Shown: positions 53,242 through 63,024, numbered from the stretch's first letter. The stretch is DNA of 64,000 nt from Leptolyngbya ohadii IS1 (GCF_002215035.1 NZ_NKFP01000006.1:3873080-3937079), one strand, 5' to 3'. Translations and numbers: made by a program. Notes: generated by a model not told the origin, from the letters alone.

Positions 53242-53725
53242 TTCTCGACAATCGCAGTCCCCTCAGACAGGTTTTCCCGCTCTCCTACTCCCCTACTCTC
53301 CTACTCCCCTACAGCCCATTCCCGACTCCCCATTCCCGACTCCCTCTCCCCATCCCAAATGCAGCGCCCGTACTTTTTAAAACGTAATATTCATGCCGCA
53401 TTATGATAGACTGTTTAAGTTTTATGACAGGAAAAATTGCGATAGGAAGCCTTTGTTGCAGGGAAAACTGACGCTTGCGGGTTTCCGTCGAAGTTTTGAG
53501 ATGTTCGTCTATGGCTATCCCTCATGAAGTTGTAAACAGGATGCAGATAGAACGCCCGATATAGAAATTTGATATAGAAATTCACTGTATGGGGACAATC
53601 TGCGGGGATTCTATTCCCCACTCAACCTGAATCACAGATTTTTGTGAATGCTATAGATGCTCAGCTGCCTGCTCAGCCTTCACAGGGTAGGCAAGTTTTT
53701 GCTGATGTCTTTTACTACCAATTGC
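53242..53725. other. Intergenic region with C/T-rich repeats
   Basis: Between the phosphatase and the desaturase. 53277-53360 is C/T-rich low complexity built on CTCCTACTCCC-like units. A 13-bp direct repeat GATATAGAAATTT/C is at 53558-53583. No gene beyond these. Confidence 0.45.
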
Positions 53726-54802
53726 ATGACCCTATCGATTAATCCACCGGAACCAATTTCTTCCACCGCAACCGAGGCGAATTCCTTCTCTCCAGAGAAT
53801 GCCTTTAATCAGCAATTACGCCTCAAGCACATCCTCAAAACGCTCCCGAAGCAGTGCTTTCAGAAAGACATGCGGCAAGCCTGGACTGCTTTAGCCATGA
53901 ACGTTTTTATGGTTGGGCTGGGCTACTGGGCACTAGCGATCGCCCCCTGGTATCTGCTGCCTGTCCTCTGGGTGTTTCAGGGAACTGCCCTCACCGGATT
54001 TTTTGTGCTGGCACACGACTGCGGACATCGATCGTTTGCTAAACGGCGCTGGGTGAATGACTTCGTCGGGCATATTTTGATACTGCCGCTGATCTATCCG
54101 TTCCACGGCTGGCGAATTATGCACAACCTCCACCATAAATACACCAATAAAATGGATGTAGACAATGCGTGGCAACCTCCTCGCCCAGAGGCTTACGATC
54201 GCTTTAACTCAGTTGTGCAGTGGTTTTATCGGCGGCTGCGCGGTCGCTTCTGGTGGTTATCATCGATTATTCACTGGGCAGGTCTGCACTTCGACTGGCG
54301 GCAATTCCAGGGTAAAGCACGGGAGCAGGTTAAGTTTTCGGCGCTGTTGGTCATTGGGTTTGCGGCGATCGCGTTTCCGCTGCTGTTCCTGACCACAGGA
54401 TTCTGGGGCATCGTGAAATTCTGGTTTATGCCCTGGATGGTTTATCACTTCTGGATGAGCACCTTTACACTGGTTCACCATACTGCCCCCGATATTGCCT
54501 TCCAAGAGCCGGATCAATGGCACGAGGCAATGGCACAGCTTGCCGGAACGGTTCACTGCGAGTATCCCTTCTGGGTGGAATGGCTCTGCCACCACATCAA
54601 CGTCCATGTGCCGCACCACCTCTCCACGGCGATTCCGTCCTACCGTCTGCGTATGGCACACGAAAGCCTGCGAGAGAACTGGGGCAGCTACCTCTCCGAG
54701 ACGGAATTCTCCTGGCAGCTGATGTGCGAGATTACCGATCACTGTCATCTGTATGACGCCGATCGCAGCTATCAGTCCTTTAAGGAGTATCACAGCCGCT
54801 AA
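53726..54802 (+). CDS. desA: Acyl-lipid desaturase, delta-12 (DesA) type
   Basis: 358 residues from the ATG at 53726 (MTLSINPPEPIS); the frame opens earlier at 53657, but that start has no support. The three His boxes of membrane desaturases are HDCGHRSF (about 98), HNLHHKYT (about 132) and HINVHVPHH (about 291), with four membrane spans around them. It introduces a double bond into acyl chains of glycerolipids, using ferredoxin, and helps tune membrane fluidity at low temperature. Delta-12 is inferred from box spacing and overall resemblance; an omega-3 role is the alternative. It is alone, followed by a strong terminator. Confidence 0.88.
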   Translation: MTLSINPPEPISSTATEANSFSPENAFNQQLRLKHILKTLPKQCFQKDMRQAWTALAMNVFMVGLGYWALAIAPWYLLPVLWVFQGTALTGFFVLAHDCGHRSFAKRRWVNDFVGHILILPLIYPFHGWRIMHNLHHKYTNKMDVDNAWQPPRPEAYDRFNSVVQWFYRRLRGRFWWLSSIIHWAGLHFDWRQFQGKAREQVKFSALLVIGFAAIAFPLLFLTTGFWGIVKFWFMPWMVYHFWMSTFTLVHHTAPDIAFQEPDQWHEAMAQLAGTVHCEYPFWVEWLCHHINVHVPHHLSTAIPSYRLRMAHESLRENWGSYLSETEFSWQLMCEITDHCHLYDADRSYQSFKEYHSR

Positions 54803-54832
54803 TCGCATTGAATTCATCAAAGAATCTTTTTA

Positions 54833-54858
54833 AGGGGTGGTTCGCCACCTCTTTTTTT
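54833..54858 (+). terminator. Rho-independent terminator of the desaturase gene
   Basis: AGGGGTGG-TTCG-CCACCTCT forms an eight-pair stem (one G-U) closed by a UUCG tetraloop and is followed by seven T. It begins 31 bases after the stop codon. Confidence 0.85.
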
Positions 54859-54984
54859 AGTGCCTGTTTTTAGGTCTAGTTTTTAGGGCTAGAGGCAGTT
54901 CGGTGACAACAGATTAGGGCTTCCTGCATGAAGGAATTTAGGGGGAGGACGAACATTCACGCAAAAGGTCGATTGCCAGACGAA

Positions 54985-55013
54985 ACAAAAAATAGGGTGA
55001 GCCATGCCCACCC
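54985..55013 (-). terminator. Terminator after murA
   Basis: On the minus strand GGGTG pairs with CACCC around a nine-base loop and is followed by TATTTTTT. It lies 75 bases after the murA stop. Confidence 0.55.
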
Positions 55014-55087
55014 CGAAGCTGTAGATTAACCTTGCAGAAACTTAGTTACTTTGAGGCAATTACTTGAATGAAATTGCTTTGAGGCAA

Positions 55088-56524
55088 TTATTTTGAGCCG
55101 ATCGGCGCAGGATTGAGGGAAAGACTCTCCTCTGGTGAATCGTTGGTAATTCGCTCCAGTTTGGCGCCCAGCCCCTTCAGCTTGCCCTCCAGGTTGTCGT
55201 AGCCGCGATCGAGGTGATGCAGCCCCTGAATAGTGGTTGTACCGTTCGCTGCCAGACCCGCCAGCACCAGCGCCGCCGAAGCCCGCAGATCGGTCGCAAC
55301 CACAGGCGCACCAGATAGCTTAGGCACACCCCGCACGACCGCAATATTGCCTTTTACGCGAATATCAGCGCCCATCCGGTTCAGTTCTGCCACATGGCGC
55401 AGCCGATTCTCAAACACCGTTTCGGTGATGATGCTATTTCCTTCGCTCAGGGTCATCAGCGCCATAAACTGCGCCTGCATGTCCGTCGGAAATCCGGGGA
55501 AAGGCATAGTCTCGATATCAGTAGCGCGATACTGCTGTGCCGGGATCACCCGCATCCGATCGGGAGCCTCCAGCACGACTGTTGCTCCAATTTCTTGCAG
55601 CTTTGCCACCACTGCCGTCAGGTGATCGGGCACGATCGGTGCCAGGCTAATTTCCGATCGGGTAATCGCACCCGCCACCAGAAATGTTCCGGCTTCAATG
55701 CGATCGGGGATGATCGGATAATCGGTAGAATGGAGCTGAGGAACCCCCGTAATGACGATCGTATTGGTACCCGCGCCCTGAATTTCGGCTCCCATCGATC
55801 GACAGAAGTTTGCCAGATCCATAACTTCCGGCTCCTGAGCCGCATTTTCCAGGATGGTTTCCCCTTCTGCCAGGGTTGCCGCCATCATCAGGGTTTCCGT
55901 TGCACCGACGCTGGGGCAGTCGAGATAAATTTTTGCGCCCTGAAGCCGCTTTTTGCCGCCCTTGATATAGGCATGAACCGTGCCGTGCTCAATCTGCACA
56001 TCGGCTCCCATCGCCTGTAAGCCTCGAACGTGCAAATCTACCGGACGCGCCCCGATCGCACAGCCCCCCGGCAGCGGCACTCTCGCAACGCCCAATCTTG
56101 CCAGCATGGGACCGACAATAAAGAAACTGGCGCGGAGTTGGCTAACAAGCTCGTAGGGTGCTTTAGTGACCTCGAACTGGCTGGCGTTGATGTCCAGCAT
56201 ATTCCCCTGGCGCTCCAGTTTCACACCCAGAGCAGCCAAAATTTCGCCCATGCGGCTGACATCCATCAGGTTTGGAACATTCCGCAGGCGGCAATCGCCA
56301 GAACAAAGCAACGCACCTGCCATGATGACAAGAGCAGAGTTCTTCGCACCACTGATGCTGACCTCTCCCGCGAGAGAGTGCCCCCCCGATATCTTCAGCA
56401 CAGCATTGTTTTCTTCGGGTAGAGCGGGTTGGCTCGATAGGCTAAGCGTGGAAGTAATGGCTCTGTCCTCCAAGTAAACGAGTGAGGTTTGCGGCAAGCT
56501 ACCTAACCAATAAGCTGCCTGCAA
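55088..56524 (-). CDS. murA: UDP-N-acetylglucosamine 1-carboxyvinyltransferase
   Basis: 478 residues. It catalyses the first committed step of peptidoglycan synthesis, adding enolpyruvate from PEP to UDP-GlcNAc. The catalytic Cys is in [16 protein letters not shown] (about 153), the Lys and Asn in [16 protein letters not shown], and the UDP-sugar and PEP sites in [15 protein letters not shown] and [13 protein letters not shown]. The first 40 residues ([23 protein letters not shown]...) are longer than in many MurA proteins; a later start before the ISGGHSL segment cannot be excluded. It is a single gene with its own terminator. Confidence 0.93.
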   Translation of the reverse strand: MQAAYWLGSLPQTSLVYLEDRAITSTLSLSSQPALPEENNAVLKISGGHSLAGEVSISGAKNSALVIMAGALLCSGDCRLRNVPNLMDVSRMGEILAALGVKLERQGNMLDINASQFEVTKAPYELVSQLRASFFIVGPMLARLGVARVPLPGGCAIGARPVDLHVRGLQAMGADVQIEHGTVHAYIKGGKKRLQGAKIYLDCPSVGATETLMMAATLAEGETILENAAQEPEVMDLANFCRSMGAEIQGAGTNTIVITGVPQLHSTDYPIIPDRIEAGTFLVAGAITRSEISLAPIVPDHLTAVVAKLQEIGATVVLEAPDRMRVIPAQQYRATDIETMPFPGFPTDMQAQFMALMTLSEGNSIITETVFENRLRHVAELNRMGADIRVKGNIAVVRGVPKLSGAPVVATDLRASAALVLAGLAANGTTTIQGLHHLDRGYDNLEGKLKGLGAKLERITNDSPEESLSLNPAPIGSK

Positions 56525-56808
56525 ACGAAATAAATTTGGTACTGATTCTACCGGAAAGTTTCAAAATGTCTAGAACGAGTCTAAAGTTGAGGTGTCAATC
56601 TGGAAAGCGTATCTTTACAGAATTAGTCTGTTCCAAAAATATTTTCCGAGACAGTTGACGAATCGAAAACTTTAAGGCACTATTAGAAACCGTGGTCGCA
56701 AACAGCGCAGAGCTGAATTGAGCCGCAAGCCAAGCCTCAAATATAAACAGTAAAGCTGCAAAACGGGTCAGTAAAGCTGTAAGATAAGAGGCGAAGCAAA
56801 ATAAACGT

Positions 56809-56890
56809 GCGGAACTGGCGGAATTGGTAGACGCGCTAGATTCAGGTTCTAGTGAGGCAACTTGTCCGGGTTCAAGTCCCGGGTTCCGCA
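56809..56890 (+). tRNA. tRNA-Leu (anticodon CAG)
   Basis: 82 bases forming a complete cloverleaf with a long variable arm. The acceptor stem GCGGAAC pairs with GTTCCGC, and A follows as the discriminator. The anticodon stem CTAGA/TCTAG holds the loop TTCAGGT with anticodon CAG. The T-arm contains GGTTCAAGTC. The CCA end is not encoded. It is flanked by A/T-rich DNA and is not in a cluster. Confidence 0.93.
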
Positions 56891-57510
56891 TCTTAAGCCA
56901 GTTAAACAATTCAATAAAAATAATGGGATACCTCAAGTCTTGTTCAGGGTTTTGAACGGAACTTGAGGTATTTCCTTTCACAGCCTTTTCTACAAGCCAG
57001 CTCAGCAGACTGGCAAGTTAATCTCTCTCGGCAGGAGAGCCTGAGGACAGCAGGGGCTAGGACACCGACAGACTCGATTGATAGTGGGTACATAATAGCC
57101 AGGGGAAGGAAAGCTGCACAAAACACGACTGAAACTCTACTCGATCGCCCATACCCTTCAGGGAATTAGATCTCTTCCAGTCATACATTTCAGATTTTAA
57201 GTTTGAGAGTTTTGTTCCCTTCCCTGAATCGATCGCCCTAGAAGCTAGACCAAAGTCAGCCAGGTAAAAGACCAGATGAAAGCCAGATAAAAGTTTGATT
57301 ATTTTCGTCTTTTTTTACAAACTGAATTAATCTTTGAACTTGATCGGATTTAACAACAAAACGATTGTTAATTAAAAAATAATTATTAAGCGATTGAGCC
57401 AACCTGTTCGCTTTCTTTTTCGTATTAGCTAATACGGAAATAAAATGACAGCTATTGAGTAATAGCAAATAGAGTAATTTCACAGCCTTGCAGAACTGCA
57501 AGCAATCAAT
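56891..57510. other. Intergenic region after tRNA-Leu
   Basis: About 620 bases, no gene. At 57053-57100 there is a copy of the dispersed repeat also found at 43183-43224. The part 57280-57480 is A/T-rich and forms the upstream region of the NafY/NifX-like gene. Confidence 0.45.
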
Positions 57511-58275
57511 ATGACTGAGCAGCGTATTTCTAACGAGGTTGCGCTAAGGATTGCCTTGGCTGCAAGAGCTTTACCCGAAGTTTCGATCGGCGATTTAATC
57601 GAGGCTTTGCAATCGAATCTAGGGGACGATTTAACCGAAGAATTCTTGAGCAAAATCACCGTCACTCAGCTTAAAACTGCCTTTGGTAATACCTACGATC
57701 TGGACGGAGAAGAAGACGGAGAAGATGCTCGCAGTCAGGATATTGCAGCATTCAAGGAAGCCGTGCGAATTCTCTGGGGCGGCGCATCCGAAGAAGATCG
57801 ATTACCCGCGATCGAATCCCATGAAGAGGGGGAAATGCCCCATTCGCTGCGGATTGCAGTTGCCTCTAACAATGCCGAACAGCTCGACGGACATTTTGGC
57901 TCCTGTTTGCGCTATTTAATCTATCAGCTTTCCGCCGAAGAACTGCGATTAATTGATATTCGCTCGGCGTTAGAAGCTGATTTGTCCGACGATAAAAACG
58001 GATTTCGGGTGAATTTAATTCGCGACTGTCATGTGCTTTATATCGTGTCGATCGGGGGTCCAGCCGCTGCAAAAGTAATTAAAGCAGGGATCTATCCCAT
58101 GAAGCTAGAACAGGGTGGATCGGCACGATCGATCCTAACTGATTTGCAGCAGGTGATTTTGACTTCTCCGCCACCGTGGTTGGCTAAGGTACTCGGCGTT
58201 GCGGCAGGCGATCGGGTGAAAAACTATCGGGCAGAGGAAGGGGCTGTGAAAGACAAGATTGCTGAAACAGTTTAG
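57511..58275 (+). CDS. NafY/NifX-like FeMo-cofactor-binding family protein
   Basis: 254 residues. The first 90 (RISNEVALRIALAARALPEVSIGDLIEALQ) resemble the small helical N-terminal domain of NafY. The rest (about 112-235) is the NifX/NifB-C-terminal fold: LRIAVASNNAEQLDGHFGSCLRYLIYQLS, then GFRVNLIRDCHVLYIVSIGGPAAAKVIKAGIYPMKL. Relatives carry the iron-molybdenum cofactor or its precursor to nitrogenase. No nif genes are nearby, and such genes also occur in cyanobacteria outside nif clusters, so diazotrophy should not be inferred from this gene alone. It is 65 bases before the gene at 58341. Confidence 0.85.
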   Translation: MTEQRISNEVALRIALAARALPEVSIGDLIEALQSNLGDDLTEEFLSKITVTQLKTAFGNTYDLDGEEDGEDARSQDIAAFKEAVRILWGGASEEDRLPAIESHEEGEMPHSLRIAVASNNAEQLDGHFGSCLRYLIYQLSAEELRLIDIRSALEADLSDDKNGFRVNLIRDCHVLYIVSIGGPAAAKVIKAGIYPMKLEQGGSARSILTDLQQVILTSPPPWLAKVLGVAAGDRVKNYRAEEGAVKDKIAETV

Positions 58276-58340
58276 AAGATTAAACAATAGAAATTAAGCC
58301 GTGAAAATTAAGCCATCAATTAAGCAATGGGAATTAAGCA

Positions 58341-58976
58341 ATGAAGATTTTAGGCGCGACTCGCTTCGATCAGTGTGTCATCACACAAGCCCTGATTCAC
58401 CTCTGCAATCAGCAAAGCTACGTCGGTCAGGAACTCCGCAAGCTATATCAGACCTGGGCAGACTCGTCGGATACCACGGTCTACAACCCCTGGCGCGAAC
58501 CCCATCAGTTCCGCATTTACGTACCCCATCCTGACCAGGAGTACGACGGACTCACTTTGGCGGAGGGATTGACCAAAGGCTACAACCTTGAAGTCCAGCG
58601 GATCGATCGCACCACTGCCGTTCCCTACAAAATTCCCTCTGGTGGGCATCTGGTGGTTGTCCTCAAGCAAAAAGGACTCCAGCAAAGCTTTCAGCTCGCC
58701 GCAACGGGGGTTTTTGTGCGTCCCCTGGCTGCCCTGATGCTAGATCTGATTGATCCGATCGACGGCACCTCCCAACCCATCGCCGTTCACCATCCGATCA
58801 TTCGCAGCTATCCGTCCGACTGGCAGCAAAAACTCCGGCAGTTTCTCGATGGGGCGATCGAGGCTGAAGCATTGCCCCAGGTGGTGGGGTATGTGGATCA
58901 GGGAATGAATGGAGACTACCGCCCTCCGGCATGGCATGAGGTGTATCAGTCGAAGGGAAGTTTGTTTGGGTTTTAG
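58341..58976 (+). CDS. Conserved cyanobacterial protein, function unknown
   Basis: 211 residues. I do not recognise the family. It is soluble and has no membrane helix or signal; the sequence begins MKILGATRFDQCVITQALIH and ends PAWHEVYQSKGSLFGF. A single Cys early (QCVITQ) and one later (HLCNQQ) are not in a metal-binding pattern. A conserved core with YNPWREPHQFRIYVPHPDQEYDG may bind a ligand. It follows the NafY/NifX-like gene on the same strand by 65 bases, so a shared role is possible. Confidence 0.75.
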   Translation: MKILGATRFDQCVITQALIHLCNQQSYVGQELRKLYQTWADSSDTTVYNPWREPHQFRIYVPHPDQEYDGLTLAEGLTKGYNLEVQRIDRTTAVPYKIPSGGHLVVVLKQKGLQQSFQLAATGVFVRPLAALMLDLIDPIDGTSQPIAVHHPIIRSYPSDWQQKLRQFLDGAIEAEALPQVVGYVDQGMNGDYRPPAWHEVYQSKGSLFGF

Positions 58977-58985
58977 TGGCAGATT

Positions 58986-59522
58986 TTATTGGCAGAACAG
59001 AATCGGCACCGTTTTTCCAGAAAGATAAAGCGGATGTTTCGGCTGCCCCGACCGATTAACGCCCAGACAATACACCCCATAATCCCGAATCAGATCCATG
59101 ACCATTCGATCGCGGTTGGCTAACGTGCCCCAGTTTCCCCAGGCAATGACAATTCGATCGGATGACTGGACTGCGGTGAGTAAGTGGCGATCGTTTTCTG
59201 TGCCGATAGGGTCGGATGCCTGCTGCAAGATTTTGGGATGGGTGGCTTTGAAGCCAAAGAGATTCACAACCTTGAGAGAACCGTAGCCCCAGGTTTGAGC
59301 GAACTGGATACAGCGGCGAATGGTTGGGTCGTTGCAATCGGCGTCGGCGGTGCTGGGATTGAGCATGACAAAGGTGAGGCGAGGAGCATCTGCGTTCCAG
59401 GTGCGCCAGAGAAGATAGCGATAGTCACCTGTAACGTCAAATACTGCACCGCTGGGCAAAATCGTTTTTTCTAGAGCAGTACTTTCTAGAACAGCCTGGG
59501 AAGAACCACGAGAATTTTTCAC
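58986..59522 (-). CDS. DUF1643 domain protein
   Basis: 178 residues. DUF1643 pattern: FDVTGDYRYLLWRTW (about 29), LTFVMLNPSTADADCNDPTIRRCIQFAQTWGYGSLKVVNLFGFKAT (about 50-95), and IVIAWGNWGT (about 128). The family is widespread in bacteria and phages and its biochemical role is unknown. The strand is opposite to both neighbours, and the gene converges with the previous gene, 9 bases between stops. The upstream interval before vipp1 is 187 bases. Confidence 0.88.
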   Translation of the reverse strand: MKNSRGSSQAVLESTALEKTILPSGAVFDVTGDYRYLLWRTWNADAPRLTFVMLNPSTADADCNDPTIRRCIQFAQTWGYGSLKVVNLFGFKATHPKILQQASDPIGTENDRHLLTAVQSSDRIVIAWGNWGTLANRDRMVMDLIRDYGVYCLGVNRSGQPKHPLYLSGKTVPILFCQ

Positions 59523-59709
59523 AACCTACTTTTCTCTACTGAAAAACTTCCTGCCTCCATTTTCCCTGCGTACAATAGCAGGTAGAGCTTCTCTCTGCTG
59601 AACGTGACAATCGAGTTGCTTAGGGGCAAACTCAGGATCACCGTTAGGATAACCCGCAGGGGACGCTGATTGATTACCGAAACATCGTATCCGAAGAGGA
59701 AAGAGAGTC

Positions 59710-60498
59710 ATGGGACTATTTGACCGTGTCAGCCGCGTGGTTCGGGCGAACCTGAACGCTGCCGTCAGTTCGGCTGAAGATCCAGAGAAGATTCTCGATC
59801 AGGCAATTATTGACATGCAGGAAGACCTGGTGCAGTTGCGTCAGGCAGTGGCAACGGCGATCGCCAGCCAGAAGCGGACTCAGCAGCAGGTGAACCAGGC
59901 AAACAGCGAGGCAGAGAACTGGCAGCGACGGGCAAAACTGGCGTTGGAGAAAGGCGATGAGACTCTGGCGCGGGAAGCACTCAGCCGCCGGAAAACCAAC
60001 CTGGAAACCGCAGCGGCACTTCAGGGACAGCTCGATCAGCAGGCGGGCACGGTGGATACTCTGAAGCGCAACCTGATCGCTCTGGAAGGCAAGATCTCCG
60101 AGGCGAAAACCAAGAAAGATATGCTCAAAGCCAGAGCCAGCGCCGCAAAGGCAAACGAGCAGCTTCAGAAAACCGTGGGCAACCTGGGCACCAGCAGTGC
60201 GATGGGTGCCTTTGAGCGAATGGAAGACAAAGTGCTGCAAATGGAAGCCCGATCGCAGGCAGCAGCCGAACTGGCGGGAGCCGATCTGGAAAGTCAGTTT
60301 GCCCAGCTTGAAGCAGGCAACGATGTGGATGACGAACTAGCGGCACTGAAGGAACAGTTGCTCACAGGCTCTAGCCCCAGCCAGGCACAATTGCCCGGAA
60401 CCCAAACGACTGCCCCTGCCTCCAGCCCATCTGCTCCGAAGGATGCCGCTGTAGATGCAGAACTGGAAGACCTGAAGCGACAGCTAGACCAGCTTTAG
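59710..60498 (+). CDS. vipp1: Vipp1/IM30, PspA-family membrane-remodelling protein
   Basis: 262 residues, nearly all alpha-helical coiled coil, with the amphipathic N-terminal helix MGLFDRVSRVVRANLNAAVSSAEDPEKILDQ that binds membranes. An extra C-terminal helix (DAAVDAELEDLKRQLDQL) after a Ser/Pro/Thr linker sets Vipp1 apart from plain PspA. It forms rings and rods of the ESCRT-III type that help build and protect thylakoid membranes. The start has AGAGGAAAGAGAG upstream. It stands alone, so PspA-type regulation by a PspF is not expected. Confidence 0.94.
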   Translation: MGLFDRVSRVVRANLNAAVSSAEDPEKILDQAIIDMQEDLVQLRQAVATAIASQKRTQQQVNQANSEAENWQRRAKLALEKGDETLAREALSRRKTNLETAAALQGQLDQQAGTVDTLKRNLIALEGKISEAKTKKDMLKARASAAKANEQLQKTVGNLGTSSAMGAFERMEDKVLQMEARSQAAAELAGADLESQFAQLEAGNDVDDELAALKEQLLTGSSPSQAQLPGTQTTAPASSPSAPKDAAVDAELEDLKRQLDQL

Positions 60499-60693
60499 GT
60501 CAGGCGTTTAGAGCGTCATTCAGGCGTTTATAACCTCGAATAGAACCTCGAATCTAAGGTTCGGAACAGTAAAACCTGGGGGTAAGGCATCCTTGCCCCT
60601 ATTTGTTTCCTATTTATTTCTTATTTCTTTCCGGTTTGATGAGTTCTGGATCGCCAGACTGCCGATTTCATTCCATCACTCCCCCTTCTAACT

Positions 60694-62991
60694 ATGGCTC
60701 GATCGAAAAAGGCTGCATCCCGATTTCTATCCGTAACGTCCTCACCGCAGGATCAGATATCCGCTGGAATTCCGGTTTCTCAGGCAATGACACCCGGTAC
60801 GCCCGGCGGAGGGGTAGAGATTGAACCGCAGCACTATTTCAGTCAGGAATTGAGCTGGCTGGAGTTCCATCATCGCGTGTTGCATGAGGCGATCGACCCC
60901 CGGACTCCGCTATTGGAACGAGTGAAATTCATGGCGATCTGCTGCTCAAACCTGGACGAATTCTTTATGGTGCGGGTGGCAGCCCTGAAGGAGCAGATTG
61001 AAGCCGGAGTGACGAGACGATCACCGGATGGCTATACGCCCCAGGAGCAGCTTCAGGTAATTGCCCAGCGGCTTCGTCCTTTGGTGGAAGAACAGCAGCA
61101 GCAGTTTGAGCAGGTCTTGCGTCCCCAGCTTGCCGCCCAGGGAATTTATCTGCTGGACTACACCGATCTGACCCTGACGCAGCAGAGCTATCTGGAGCAG
61201 TATTTTGACGATCGCATTTTCCCGGTGCTGACTCCGCTGGCGATCGATCCGGGACATCCCGTTCCCTATATCTCGAATCTCAGCCTCAATCTTGCCATCA
61301 TCGTGCGGGATAACGAAACGAAGGAGGAGCAGTTTGCGCGGGTGCGCGTGCCGGAGGGTCTGCCGCGTTTTATTCTGTTGCCGCCTGAATTCTTGCCCTC
61401 TGAAGTCTTGTCCTCTGAAATCTTGCCCTCTGAATTTTCGCCCAGCCGACGGGAAGCCAATGCGCCAATCTGGACAGGGGTTCCGGTGGAGCAGGCGATC
61501 GCCCATAATCTGAGGGCACTGTTTCCGGGAATGGAAATTCTGGCGGCGCATCTGTTTTGCGTGACGCGCGATGCGGATCTGGAACTGGAAGAAGACGAGG
61601 CGGACGATCTGCTGGAGGCGATCGAGGAAGAGCTTCGCAAGCGGCGATTGGGCGGTCGGGTAGTGCGGCTGGAAATTGAAGCCAGTGCGCCCGATCGGTT
61701 AAAGCAGGCTTTGATGGAGGAACTGGAACTCACCGATCTGGACGTTTATCCGCTAGAGGGCGTGATGTGCCTGCGGGATGTGATGAGCCTGACGACGCTG
61801 CCCCTGCCGGAACTAAAGGTGTCTTCCTGGACTCCGGTGACTCCGCCCTCACTGCGCCAGGGATTGGAGCGATCGGATAGATTGAAGCGATCGGAGAAAG
61901 GGGAGGAGAGACAGGATATCTTTTCAATCCTGCGGCAGCGGGACATTTTGCTACACCATCCCTATCATTCATTCAGCGCATCCGTGCAGCAGTTTATCTG
62001 TCAAGCCGCGAACGACCCAGATGTGCTGGCGATCAAGACGACTCTGTACCGCACCACGGAAGATTCGCCGATCGTCAATGCCCTGATCACCGCCGCCGAG
62101 AAGGGCAAACAGGTCGCCGTACTGATTGAGCTAAAAGCTCGCTTTGACGAAGAGAACAACATTACCTGGGCAAGAAAGCTCGAAGAGGCAGGGGTTCACG
62201 TCGTCTATGGCTTGGTCGGCTTGAAGACCCACACAAAAATTATTCTGGTCGTGCGGCAGGAGGCAGAGGAGATTCGCCGCTATGTTCACATTGGCACAGG
62301 CGACTATAACCACCAGACCGCCCGTTTTTACACCGATCTGGGACTGCTGAGCAGTCGGGAAGACCTGGGCGCAGACATCACGGATTTGTTTAACTACCTG
62401 ACGGGCTATTCGCGGCAGCAGCATTACCGCAGACTGCTGGTAGCTCCGGTGAACCTGCGCGATCGTTTCCTTGCCCTCATCCGGAGAGAAATACAGCACT
62501 GTCAGCAGGGCAGACCGGGACGAATTGTTGCCCAAATGAATGCCCTCACCGACCCGCCCATTATCAATGCCCTCTACGAAGCATCCCAGGCGGGAGTACA
62601 GATTGACCTGATTGTGCGGGGAATTTGCTGCCTCTGTCCCGGCTTGCGAGAGGTGAGCGATCGGATTCGCGTCATCAGCATTGTCGGACGCTATCTGGAA
62701 CACTCGCGCATTTTCTATTTCCACAACGGCGGCAAAGAAGAGATCTACATCGGCAGTGCGGACTGGATGCCCCGCAACCTCGATCGCCGCATCGAAGCCG
62801 TGACCCCGATCGATGACCCCCTGCTCATGAAAGATCTTCAGGAAATCCTGGGCATCCTGCTCTCCGATAATCGCCATGCCTGGGATCTGTACCCAAACGG
62901 ACAGTATGTGCAGCGTCAGCCGCGATCGAAACACGACGAGCGGGACGCGCAGACAATCTTTATGCAGATGGCAGCCTCGCCGCTAAAGTAA
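60694..62991 (+). CDS. ppk1: Polyphosphate kinase 1
   Basis: 765 residues, with the N-terminal domain (YFSQELSWLEFHHRVLHEAIDP), head, and two C-terminal phospholipase-D-like domains. The phosphorylated His is in GLKTHTKIILVVRQ (about 513). The second His and surrounding motif are in RRYVHIGTGDYNHQTARFYTDLGLL. It makes and hydrolyses polyphosphate from ATP. A run of FLPSEVLSSEILPSEF at about 231-250 is encoded by a 15-bp tandem repeat (three copies at 61391-61435) and looks like a recent in-frame insertion in a surface loop. It is divergent from nothing and followed by the PLP decarboxylase gene 33 bases later. Confidence 0.94.
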   Translation: MARSKKAASRFLSVTSSPQDQISAGIPVSQAMTPGTPGGGVEIEPQHYFSQELSWLEFHHRVLHEAIDPRTPLLERVKFMAICCSNLDEFFMVRVAALKEQIEAGVTRRSPDGYTPQEQLQVIAQRLRPLVEEQQQQFEQVLRPQLAAQGIYLLDYTDLTLTQQSYLEQYFDDRIFPVLTPLAIDPGHPVPYISNLSLNLAIIVRDNETKEEQFARVRVPEGLPRFILLPPEFLPSEVLSSEILPSEFSPSRREANAPIWTGVPVEQAIAHNLRALFPGMEILAAHLFCVTRDADLELEEDEADDLLEAIEEELRKRRLGGRVVRLEIEASAPDRLKQALMEELELTDLDVYPLEGVMCLRDVMSLTTLPLPELKVSSWTPVTPPSLRQGLERSDRLKRSEKGEERQDIFSILRQRDILLHHPYHSFSASVQQFICQAANDPDVLAIKTTLYRTTEDSPIVNALITAAEKGKQVAVLIELKARFDEENNITWARKLEEAGVHVVYGLVGLKTHTKIILVVRQEAEEIRRYVHIGTGDYNHQTARFYTDLGLLSSREDLGADITDLFNYLTGYSRQQHYRRLLVAPVNLRDRFLALIRREIQHCQQGRPGRIVAQMNALTDPPIINALYEASQAGVQIDLIVRGICCLCPGLREVSDRIRVISIVGRYLEHSRIFYFHNGGKEEIYIGSADWMPRNLDRRIEAVTPIDDPLLMKDLQEILGILLSDNRHAWDLYPNGQYVQRQPRSKHDERDAQTIFMQMAASPLK

Positions 62992-63024
62992 AGAGATGCT
63001 CTTCTGTTGCCCCCTGTCGATTTC

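Noticed and set aside
53277-53360. C/T-rich tract considered as a CRISPR or regulatory array
   Set aside because: Imperfect CTCCTACTCCC-like runs without spacers; ordinary low-complexity DNA for these genomes.
56595-56981. 128-codon minus-strand frame across the tRNA-Leu
   Set aside because: It runs through the tRNA gene on the other strand, so it cannot be a protein gene.
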